Positions 1 through 7,900 of a DNA stretch of 9,319 nt are shown one piece after another (within the stretch, counting starts at the first letter, position 1; every line of letters begins with the position of its first letter). The notes beneath the pieces were generated by a model that saw only the letters and a program-made list of their open reading frames with translations, was not told the DNA's origin and made no database searches. Source of the DNA: an uncultured Corynebacterium sp. (GTDB taxonomy: Bacteria; Actinomycetota; Actinomycetes; Mycobacteriales; Mycobacteriaceae); assembly GCA_946223355.1 (NCBI GenBank), contig CAMIPB010000047.1, positions 1 through 9,319 on the forward strand, given 5' to 3'. The position numbers and the translations under genes were made by a program.

Positions 1-263
1 ATGAACATGAAATACGTCGGCGAGCCGCTTCGGCAGGGATATTTCGGTCAAATGATGATGACGATAGATTTATTGTAAAAAGTTTCGCACATGCGCATGT
101 CGACGAAAGTTTTCCTCGCTTAAGGGCATCAGGAAACATGGATTCGTCACAAGCTGATGGATTTTCCAATGTTCGTTATGACATTGCGATCTCAACTTTG
201 ACGGAACGACTGATTCATCAGCACGAGCTAGATATGAATGGAATTCTAGATGGACAACTCTGA
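1..263 (+). CDS. C-terminal end of an upstream gene, resembling PD-(D/E)XK motif protein (DUF4420-like); 5' end outside window
   Basis: An open frame enters from the left edge (first whole codon at base 3) and ends at TGA 261-263, giving 86 residues without a stop. It overlaps the GHKL ATPase start (250) by 14 bases, as expected for the preceding gene of the same operon. The residues include VDESFPRLRAS near residue 33 and GFSNVRYDIAISTL near residue 53. That pattern, a hydrophobic strand, FPRL, a variable loop, then V-x-Y plus an alternating strand, resembles my recollection of the end of DUF4420 proteins, which are PD-(D/E)XK nuclease-like components found with Z1 and GHKL ATPases. The catalytic part is outside the window, so the nuclease identity is inferred from a C-terminal resemblance and from context only. 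A four-aspartate run lies at residues 18-21. I am confident that it is coding, but only moderately confident of the family. Confidence 0.55.
   Translation, partial: EHEIRRRAASAGIFRSNDDDDRFIVKSFAHAHVDESFPRLRASGNMDSSQADGFSNVRYDIAISTLTERLIHQHELDMNGILDGQL
83..108. repeat. Imperfect inverted repeat around a perfect 12-base palindrome
   Basis: ACATGCGCATGT at 89-100 is a perfect palindrome. It is flanked by TTTCG at 83-87 and the complementary CGAAA at 104-108, with one unpaired base on the left (88) and three on the right (101-103). It lies inside the 3' end of the upstream gene, 141 bases before the GHKL ATPase start. The outer symmetry could make a hairpin in the mRNA or a dimeric protein site. 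It may equally be chance, since the arms also encode ordinary residues. Confidence 0.3.
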
Positions 264-2085
264 GTGGTGGTCTCAGCCGATGAGGCCGGATGGTGATAAT
301 ACAGGCACCGGCATCCTGAACCAACTTGGTCGATCTCAATATGGGGAGTATGCGGTCCTCGTCCGCGAAGCAGTACAAAACTCTTGGGACGCACGGATCG
401 GAAGCTCAAGCGTTTCCGTAAATTTTTCGTTGCGGACACTCGGTAAACACGCGACGGCCTGGAGAGATTTGCTGGGGCATTCAGAGATGCCATCCCCAGC
501 TGGCGATTCCCTTGATTCTTTAGATTCCAGCAGTCCAATTCTAATCATTTCTGACCGCGGCACCGTGGGATTGGGAGGGCCTCTACGAAGCGATGAACCA
601 GTCCAAGATGACGAAAAGGCGAATTTTGTCCAGTTTTTGCGCAACGTAGGAGAGCCAAGAGATACCACGCTCGGAGGCGGTACATACGGTTATGGGAAGG
701 CTACCTTCTTTAGGGTGAGCAGCGCATCTGCAATCCTCGTAGATTCCAAAACCTCAGACAAGAGTGGTAGAGGGCGTCGGCTAATGGCTGCAGCTCTTAC
801 TGATCCATTCACTGGTCGGGGTGGGAAACGATTTACCGGACGTCACTGGTGGGGGCAGGTGAACGACGGAATTCCCGATCCCTTGCTGGGGGAAGTCGCT
901 GAAGAGCTGGCAGACACGCTAGGGCTCCCGGGCTTTGAAGAATTTGATACAGGGACGGACATTGTCATCTTGCTCCCGAAATTGTTTTTGGAGTCCGAAA
1001 ATCAGGATCTAAACACTCTTGCGGAACGGTTAAGGGCGCACATCTACTGGCATTTATGGCCAAAATTCTCTACTGCTCAAAGAAATCATGGAATCCAATT
1101 CTCCGTCGACGTACAAGGGAACGGTCTCAAGATGCCGCATCCCACAGAGTTGCCGATTATCCGTGACTTTACAAAAGCTCTCGACGAAATAGCTGCGAGA
1201 CGTGGGACTTCATACCGAATGAAGAAGTACGGGGCTAACGATCTAGGGGAAATCGCTTTTCGGTACGTCGTACCGACTAAGAGGACCTCCACTAACGTAG
1301 TTGCCGAGCAGATTCTAAGTTATTGTCCATTTGATCTCACCAAACCTTTATCTCACATAGCCACTATGCGCCAAGCAGAATTGGTAGTCGATTACATCAG
1401 CGGTGCGCCCATGCCAAGTCAAGGGGTGGGTTATGTCGGTGTCTTCCGGGCGAGCGCGATGGCCGACGACGCTTTCGCAAACTCGGAACCGCCTACGCAC
1501 GATACCTGGGTCACAAGCGTTCTAACTGGGAGCCAGCTAGGAATTGTAAGGGGTGCTAAGACCTTCATTCAAAAGCAGTGTGAGCTTTTCGCTATGGCCA
1601 AGGGGCAGGCACGCTCGAAGGTGATTGAAGGATTGGGAAGGCTTTCCAACGAACTAGGTGCGCTGCTTCCTTCTGGAAGCGGAACGCGCGCAGATAGTAG
1701 TGGGAAAACGTCTCGCACGCCTGAAAATGGAAAGGCGGTTAAGAGTCGCAGCATGTGGCGGGTAGGTCCTACTCGCGTTGTTATCCGAGAGGGCGCGCCT
1801 GTTGTGGAAGCTAGTCTTGAGATGCTGCTGCCGCCACCAAAGTCTTTAGTGTTGATCGCAGAATGCCAAATCCTGCTTGCGAATCGAAAAAAAGAGAATC
1901 CTGCAAAAGCCCCGTTGGGTGCAAGGGCTCCACGTTTTCTAGGCTGGTTTGCCGCTGACAACTCAAGGCTAATTGAAGAACTGCCAACGCTTTCCGAGCC
2001 TCCGAAAATGGTTCGCGACATGGTTGTTCGCTTTGAGTTTCTCGAAGGTACTGCTTCACGTGTGGTGGTAAGCGAAGATGTTTAA
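250..2085 (+). CDS. GHKL-fold (MutL/Hsp90/MORC-type) ATPase of a restriction-like defence operon
   Basis: This 611-residue protein carries an N-terminal GHKL ATP-binding fold. The N box is REAVQNSWDAR (39-49), with E40 as the likely catalytic base, N44 as the Mg ligand and D47. The G1 box is SDRGTVGLGG (101-110), with D102 contacting adenine, and the glycine-rich ATP lid is LGGGTYGYGKA (141-151). GTDIVILLP (235-243) continues the fold. The C-terminal half shares nothing I recognise except EPPTHDTW (413-420), which I recall from similar stand-alone ATPases in defence islands. There is no kinase phosphoacceptor domain, receiver or membrane segment, so it is not a sensor kinase, and it lacks the usual MutL C-terminal endonuclease motif. 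By analogy with MORC/MutL enzymes, ATP-driven dimerisation may load or clamp the complex on DNA. The start overlaps the upstream gene by 14 bases and the end overlaps the next gene by 8, which indicates translational coupling. Confidence 0.88.
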   Translation: MDNSEWWSQPMRPDGDNTGTGILNQLGRSQYGEYAVLVREAVQNSWDARIGSSSVSVNFSLRTLGKHATAWRDLLGHSEMPSPAGDSLDSLDSSSPILIISDRGTVGLGGPLRSDEPVQDDEKANFVQFLRNVGEPRDTTLGGGTYGYGKATFFRVSSASAILVDSKTSDKSGRGRRLMAAALTDPFTGRGGKRFTGRHWWGQVNDGIPDPLLGEVAEELADTLGLPGFEEFDTGTDIVILLPKLFLESENQDLNTLAERLRAHIYWHLWPKFSTAQRNHGIQFSVDVQGNGLKMPHPTELPIIRDFTKALDEIAARRGTSYRMKKYGANDLGEIAFRYVVPTKRTSTNVVAEQILSYCPFDLTKPLSHIATMRQAELVVDYISGAPMPSQGVGYVGVFRASAMADDAFANSEPPTHDTWVTSVLTGSQLGIVRGAKTFIQKQCELFAMAKGQARSKVIEGLGRLSNELGALLPSGSGTRADSSGKTSRTPENGKAVKSRSMWRVGPTRVVIREGAPVVEASLEMLLPPPKSLVLIAECQILLANRKKENPAKAPLGARAPRFLGWFAADNSRLIEELPTLSEPPKMVRDMVVRFEFLEGTASRVVVSEDV

Positions 2086-2974
2086 CGCACCGATCGCCCC
2101 TTATTTGACGCCAGATTCCTCGGTTGTCGCAGCAACAAACTGGAAGATTCTAGAGAACGGAGAGTGGGAGGAACTCCCAGATTATCTTCCATCTTGGTCC
2201 CAGGGTACTGATTTGTTCTTGGAGCGCACCCTCCGTGTGGACCTTGACCGCCTATATTTTTTAACTCAAATTCCATCGCGATGCCCTTTAGCCATTTGCG
2301 TGACGTGGATCAGTGAGTCGTCAAAAATCAAGCGGCGACTGCTGCGGCGCGAATTGGAATCGAAGACCCAAACAATTGCGGTGCGTCTTCCAGGTGACGA
2401 GATAGGTGGACGAGTCACGATTGAAACCACGTTAATCGTGGGCGCGAACTCCGAGGCTCCAGAACCCTGGATCGCGCATGAAGTCGGATCCATTCTTCTA
2501 TCTGATAGATCCGCAGTCACACTCGAAGGGGATGGTGCCGCGTTTTCAATGGCGGTGGTGGATTTCGCGGAAAGCATTTACCCAACTCAGGCTTCGTGGT
2601 TCCTCAGAGCATCGTCTGAAGTTAGTGATCGATTCAGCTCGACCTTCCAAATTTTGATTAATGAACGGGACAAGAAACTAGTAAGAGCGGTAGAAAGGAC
2701 GACTCGTACAAGGGAAGATCAGGCGATAATCGATGAAATGATGCATGGGGTGATGGCACAGCTTCTCCAGATTGCGTACTCGTTGAGGTCCCAAGGGAGA
2801 CTGGATCTTACTGGAAATGAGGAAGGGTCCGTCGGGGACGTACTAGCCGGCATTGTTGAGCAAACAGGCGCCGCGGATTTTGAACCGACGGACGACCCTT
2901 CTGAATTGCCGCGACAGCGAGCCTTCTTTGAGTCGTTGGCTCGATCGTTAGGAGCAGGAAGAAGCTTTAGATGA
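2078..2974 (+). CDS. Uncharacterised 298-residue defence-operon protein
   Basis: I do not recognise this protein. It starts inside the end of the ATPase gene (8-base overlap) and ends in a 4-base ATGA overlap with the next gene, so it is probably made in step with both. The N-terminal half (about 45-170) looks mainly beta, with alternating strands such as RLYFLTQIP, LAICVTWIS and VTIETTLIVGA, an R/K-rich stretch at 84-91 and an acidic turn. The second half is mostly helical (about 185-240 and 253-292), including a charged helix around ERDKKLVRAVERTTRTRED (196-214) and an amphipathic helix around MMHGVMAQLLQIAYSL (221-236). There is no signal peptide, membrane segment, Walker motif or obvious nuclease motif. 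A structural or adaptor role joining the ATPase to the following protein is only an inference from gene order. Confidence 0.8.
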   Translation: MFNAPIAPYLTPDSSVVAATNWKILENGEWEELPDYLPSWSQGTDLFLERTLRVDLDRLYFLTQIPSRCPLAICVTWISESSKIKRRLLRRELESKTQTIAVRLPGDEIGGRVTIETTLIVGANSEAPEPWIAHEVGSILLSDRSAVTLEGDGAAFSMAVVDFAESIYPTQASWFLRASSEVSDRFSSTFQILINERDKKLVRAVERTTRTREDQAIIDEMMHGVMAQLLQIAYSLRSQGRLDLTGNEEGSVGDVLAGIVEQTGAADFEPTDDPSELPRQRAFFESLARSLGAGRSFR

Positions 2975-3789
2975 GCGAATTTTTGGTGTGGCCGCGCATG
3001 CAGTTATCGGTAGCTGAGAATAAGTATTTACAGCTTACGGATTCCGGAGGTCCCGAGGTGGATCTATCGCTAACCGCTTTTGATTTTGGCTCGGTCGGTG
3101 ATCGGGTGACTGAAGCGACGCTTAGTGAAGTTCGGGATGAGATTATCGGCATAGCCAGCTCTTACGGGTTTAGGCGGAGGAGAGGTTTCGACCAGGAAGA
3201 CTTTGTTGACAGCAACTCGGGGCGTTCCCTGGATCGTGAGTTTACGAAGGTTTTCCGAGAGCTCACTCCCATGAGGTGGGCAGAGGCTGGGTCACGAGAA
3301 GTTTGGTCATGGTTTTCCTTGGCGTTGTTACCAGACGTGACGCATTGGCGTTGGAAACCGGCCGTATTACAGAAGAAAGGTAGGCGCCAAGGGGAGTGGT
3401 ACCGCGAACGCTGGATCGGTGGAGACATGACTCGACATACCTGGTCTAGATATTGGTGGAGGTCGCTGCAACTTGAGCGCAGCCCGGACCTGCTCAATTT
3501 TCTAAATGAACACGAGTACAACCACTTCACTGAACGTGCAAATAGTATTGGAGCAAACCCAGCTTTAATGGTGGCGCTCGGGGAAACTTTGATGAAGTTG
3601 CAGGTAGCTGCCGGGAATGAACGAGACTTTTCGAGGAGGACACTTTTTGATGAATGTTCGAAACGCATTCTCCGGAAAATGGCCTATATGGATGTTGCAT
3701 CCTTGGAGCGGTCAGAGGTGGAAGCGCTGATCAAGAAATTCGTCCATGAGACCCAGCGGGTACTGAGTGGTAGCAAAATTCTGGGCTAG
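2971..3789 (+). CDS. Tryptophan-rich 272-residue defence-operon protein (possibly DUF6339)
   Basis: The start is well supported: ATG at 2971 forms an ATGA overlap with the preceding stop, and AGGAAG at 2956-2961 is a ribosome binding site nine bases away. The middle (about 100-165) is unusually rich in tryptophan and arginine (W103, W112, W114, W126, W128, W143, W148, W158, W162, W163) and holds RERWIGGDMTRHTWSRYWWR at 145-164. The C-terminal third is helical and charged. The R-W-x-G-G and R-x-W-W-R elements give me a weak recollection of DUF6339, a family of unknown function met in defence islands, but I cannot verify this. The basic and aromatic surface would suit nucleic-acid or protein contacts. 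No nuclease, ATPase or membrane signature is visible. Its position between the 298-residue protein and the methylase makes it a likely dedicated component of the same system. Confidence 0.8.
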   Translation: MSEFLVWPRMQLSVAENKYLQLTDSGGPEVDLSLTAFDFGSVGDRVTEATLSEVRDEIIGIASSYGFRRRRGFDQEDFVDSNSGRSLDREFTKVFRELTPMRWAEAGSREVWSWFSLALLPDVTHWRWKPAVLQKKGRRQGEWYRERWIGGDMTRHTWSRYWWRSLQLERSPDLLNFLNEHEYNHFTERANSIGANPALMVALGETLMKLQVAAGNERDFSRRTLFDECSKRILRKMAYMDVASLERSEVEALIKKFVHETQRVLSGSKILG

Positions 3790-3798
3790 GTTTTTATC

Positions 3799-4956
3799 AT
3801 GGGGGGCATTGTGGCCTATGATCAACGCGTGGTTGCTGCCAACTCTTTCCCAGCTAGGAGACGCGAATACACCGATGGTTGGTCGGAAGTAGCCGTTCGA
3901 GCCTTACTCGACCCCTCTGGGAGAGCGCAGGGGGTAGATCTTGTTGAATTTCTCGGCTCGCAAGCAGCCGTGGAGGGGGTAAGGCGCAGGTGGGAAGCGG
4001 AGATAGCATTCCACCTAGCTACGCCGATGCCAATGGCCGATACACCGGTTGTCGACTTGTTCTCAGGTTGCGGTGGCCTATCGCTTGGCTTCGAAATTGC
4101 AGGGTTCAAAGTGCTAGCTGGCATCGACAACTGGGAGGCCGCGATTGAAACCTATGGTGCAAACCTCGATCACGATGCCCTGGTTAGCGACTTGGAAGAT
4201 GTTGACGCGACGCTGAAAATACTTGAGCGTTATCGAGATTTAAACGGAAGGACACCGGGAATAATCGGGGGTCCGCCATGCCAGGATTTTTCGCTGGCAG
4301 GTAAACGTATTGGTGAAAAGCGGGCTGCTTTAACCGAGAAGTTTGCAGAGACAGTGATTGAAGCGGAAGCTCCTTTTTTTGTTATGGAGAATGTCCCCAA
4401 CGCTCTTAAATTCGCTGTCTATCAGAATGCGCTCGCACAACTGCGTCGTGCTGGGTTCAAAATCAGAGTAATCACATTGAACGCAGTTGAGTGGGGGGTT
4501 CCCCAGCGGCGCCGCCGATTGTTCGCGTTTGGTACGCGCTCTGAGAGGGTGAGCGATTGGATCTTCGAGGATCTTTCCCGGGATCCCGACGGGCGCATAC
4601 TAACCGTTCGTGAGTGGTTCGGGAAAAGTGCAGTTCCAGATTATTATTACCGGCACCCTAGGAGTTACCAGAGGCGCGGAATCTTCTCTGTAGACGAACC
4701 CTCACCTACGATTCGTGGCGTGAATCGTCCTATTCCCCCCGAATATCAGGACCACCCCGGGAACCCCGTTCGCCCAGATTTTCCTAGTCTTAGGGCACTT
4801 ACGGCAGGAGAGCGCGCTCAGATTCAAAGCTTTCCCGAGGGCTTTAGATTGATTGGCCCACGTTCGACAATCGAGCAAATGGTAGGGAACGCAGTTCCGG
4901 TGCGGCTAGCGACCGAAGTAGCACGCTCGGTCGCGCGCGGCCTCAAAAGTTGGTGA
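3799..4956 (+). CDS. DNA (cytosine-5-)-methyltransferase
   Basis: This complete C5-cytosine methyltransferase transfers methyl from S-adenosylmethionine to cytosine in a specific DNA site. Motif I is DLFSGCGGLSLGF (86-98). Motif IV is GGPPCQDFS (157-165) with catalytic C161. Motif VI is MENVPN (196-201) with E197. Motif VIII is VPQRRRR (234-240), motif IX is PTIRGVNR (303-310) and motif X is QMVGNAVPV (360-368). The target-recognition stretch between VIII and IX is short, about 60 residues. An extension of roughly 80 residues precedes motif I, while many family members begin 10-15 residues before it. Starts at M77/M79 would remove it, but the extension reads as coding. GTG 3811, preceded by six Gs, is another candidate start. 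The gene lies 9 bases after the previous stop and closes the operon, so it probably protects host DNA from the operon's nuclease activity. No Vsr gene or dedicated restriction enzyme gene is beside it. Confidence 0.95.
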   Translation: MGGIVAYDQRVVAANSFPARRREYTDGWSEVAVRALLDPSGRAQGVDLVEFLGSQAAVEGVRRRWEAEIAFHLATPMPMADTPVVDLFSGCGGLSLGFEIAGFKVLAGIDNWEAAIETYGANLDHDALVSDLEDVDATLKILERYRDLNGRTPGIIGGPPCQDFSLAGKRIGEKRAALTEKFAETVIEAEAPFFVMENVPNALKFAVYQNALAQLRRAGFKIRVITLNAVEWGVPQRRRRLFAFGTRSERVSDWIFEDLSRDPDGRILTVREWFGKSAVPDYYYRHPRSYQRRGIFSVDEPSPTIRGVNRPIPPEYQDHPGNPVRPDFPSLRALTAGERAQIQSFPEGFRLIGPRSTIEQMVGNAVPVRLATEVARSVARGLKSW

Positions 4957-4995
4957 TAGCTCAAGGGCGTGAGAGTCCATCGCTTCGCTTCTGGC

Positions 4996-7900
4996 CTAGG
5001 ACACCATCATTAGCTGGGTAAAGATTTCTGCGGGCAGAGGGCGCTGTAGCTTCCACTCGATTTGGATGGGTTTTTCTCCCCGAAAGGACTGCATGGTCAC
5101 GGGGCCTAACAGCTGGTAGGCCTGGGCAAATCCGGACTCACTGTTGCGGGCACTCCGAACATTGAGTAACACGGTGATACCTTGTTTCTGGTGCTTGACG
5201 AGTCGCTGGCCTCTCCTGGAATCAGGCTTCACAGTCGCTGGGGAGATCCAATGGAACAACTCTGTAGAGACCGGATAGTCTTTGAACTGCCGAGCACTGT
5301 TGAAGTTCCTTTCGTCTTTAGCTTGAGTGACAAAAATTAGGGAAGTTTTGGCCTCGGGTACATAGTGCTCGCCCTCGCGAGTGATGTTCAGAAGTTCCTT
5401 CAGATTTCCGGATTTCAATGCGGCTGTCATTTCCGCAGCCGAGTAATGAGCATGGCTGTATAGGGTCCCGTCCGCCACTGAAGATATCTGAGCGGGAATT
5501 ACGCTCGAACGTTCAATCCGGTAATTGAAAATTTGGTCAAGTTCATCCGCGAACGTAGGAAAACGGCGTATGAAGTCCAAAGCAAGGTCCCAGTCTCTAG
5601 GGGCTCTTTCAGCTTTTTGCCTGCCAAATATTTGGACGACTAGCATCCGGGCGAAAGTTCTGTCACGATTCGCAAGCTCTTGGTATTTTCCGGAATGAGG
5701 ACGGGAAAGACGAACATAAGCTTCTGCGCGGCTTTTGTCGTCCACGTGTAAGAAGGATCCGAGGCGTCTTAGTAGGAAGTCTTCATCTTCCTCGTTACCG
5801 CGGCGCGGTTTGATGAGTCCCTGGCTTCGAAGCAATCGTGTCCAGCCACCAGTGTCCTTGTTTTTGTAGATATCTTCCAGGGATAAGCCAGTCCTTGACA
5901 GGAATTCAGTCAAGTTGGTTGTTGCTTCCTGTTGGATCAGCTTTCGAATCTGAGTGATTGATCTTCCGGCTATCCGCTTTACATTTCGGAGAACTCTCTC
6001 CTGTGACACTCGGTCCAGCTGTAAGTGGGTCCCCGCGGGTAGGGCGGGGAACTCACTGGCGATCTCATCCGCTAGCCGTTTGCCACTTTTGCCGGTCAGA
6101 GCAGCGTAGCGACGTTCGAAGTCAAAGCTTTCGTGCTGCTCACCGATGAAATCTAGCACGGTGCAAACTTTGCCTGGCAGCTTTCGTAATCCTCGCCCAA
6201 GCTGTTGCAGGAAGATAATCGGACTCTCTGTCGGACGAAGCAGTAAGAGAGTATTGAGCTCGGGGATGTCAATGCCTTCGTTAAACAAATTGACCGTGAA
6301 CAGCACTTTCAACTCACCGGATCGAAGGCGTTTTATCGCGCGAGCACGATCTGCGGGTGCCGTTTCAGACGTGACGGCTTCGGATCTGATGCCAAAGTGC
6401 CTGAATCGGTTTGCCATGAAACGCGCGTGATCAATACTTACGCAAAAGCCGAGAGCTTTGAGATCGGAAAGATCTAATACCCGCTTCCGAAGCTCGTTGA
6501 GAATGAGCTTTACACGGGAGTCTCCCTGTTTAACGTAGAACTCGGACAGCGAATCGGGATCGTAGGCTCGGCTCGATCGGGACCACTTTAGATCAGAGAG
6601 ATCGGTTTCATCGTTAACTCCGTAATAATGCATCGGGGCGACTAATCCGAGTTGAAGCGCATCCCATAGACGCAACTCATAGGCGACCCGGTAGTCGAAG
6701 AAGCGTTGTACATTGACCCCGTCGCCGCGCTCGGGTGTGGCAGTGAGCCCTAAAAGTTCTTTGGGGGAGAGATAGTCGATAACTTTTTGATATGTCGATG
6801 CTTCCGCATGGTGAAACTCGTCAATTACGACGATGTCAAAATGTTCAGGGTCGAAATCATTGAGATGCTTATGTAGGGTTTGAACCGTAGCGAAAACGTG
6901 TCGGCCGGTCCGAGGCTTGTTCGTTCCGTCAAAGATCTCACCGAAAATAGGATCGCGTAGCACCTCCCGGTAGGTTCTGACGGCCTGTCTAAGCAGCTCA
7001 CGCTGGTGCGCGACAAATAAAATTGATGGTTTATTTGCGTCGAATTCAGCCAAGCGGCGGTAATCTAATGCTGCAACGACCGTTTTCCCGGTCCCTGTGG
7101 CTGCGATAAGGAGGTTACGGTGTCGTCTATGGGTCGATCTCTCGGATTGAAGAGCCTCGAGCATTGCTAGCTGATAGGGCCATGGATGCACTTCCAATCC
7201 GGAGAGTTCGATAGCGCTAGAGTCTGCGCCCCCACGTCTTTCCCTGGCTAGTGCGCCAGCCAGGCGATCGTGATCACGTTGCGGGGTGTAAATGGAATAA
7301 TGTTTGTCATTCCAGTATGTCTCGAATACGGCCTCGAACTTTGCGAGAATTTCAGGTGTGCTCGCGCGGGACGCTCGCACGTTCCACTCCACGCCATCGA
7401 TTAGAGCTGAATTCGACAAGTTCGAGCTACCGATGTACGCAGTGTCAAAGCCAGAGTTTCGCTTGAACAACCATGCTTTGGCGTGTAGACGAGTATCTCG
7501 TGACTCGTAACCCACTTTGACTTCGGCACCAAACTCATCGACGAGTCGATTGATTGCTTCAATATCGGTAGCTCCGCAGTATGTTGATGTAATCACTCGA
7601 AATGGGATGCCGTGTTCTCGCAGATACTCCAGTTGATCGCGGATTACTGCTATTCCCGAATTTTTGATGAAAGCGCACAGAAGATCTACGCCGTCTGAAG
7701 TTTGAATCTCACGCTTGATTTCCGCTGCCATACTGAGGTCGCTAGAGGCGTTGGTCAAGAGTGAAGCACCGGTCAGAGAGGTCGGCAGGATCCGAGGGGT
7801 GTCCCCGAGGGATGACTCGTATACCGCATGGAGAAGAGCTTCGGAATGCACGGAGTCGTCTGTATCGATAAGTTCGGCGAGCGCGTTGATCAGGGCGATG

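Noticed and set aside
1..78. Short open frame starting with ATG at base 1 (25 codons)
   Set aside because: It overlaps the longer open frame 3, which joins the operon with a typical overlap. It has no visible upstream signal and no recognisable protein content.
198..235. TTGACG at 198-203 as a -35 box for the ATPase gene
   Set aside because: No fitting -10 hexamer lies 16-18 bases further on; the TAGATA at 229 is 25 bases away. The site is inside the upstream coding region.
250..2085. Sensor histidine kinase, gyrase B or true MutL
   Set aside because: The ATP-binding boxes belong to the shared GHKL fold, but there is no phosphoacceptor or membrane domain, no Toprim domain and no visible MutL endonuclease motif.
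3799..4956. Solitary regulatory methylase unrelated to the neighbours
   Set aside because: The 9-base gap and same strand as the ATPase operon make membership of the defence unit much more likely.
4957..4995. Terminator between the convergent methylase and helicase genes
   Set aside because: Only a 4-base CTCA/TGAG stem without a T-run can be drawn, too weak to call.
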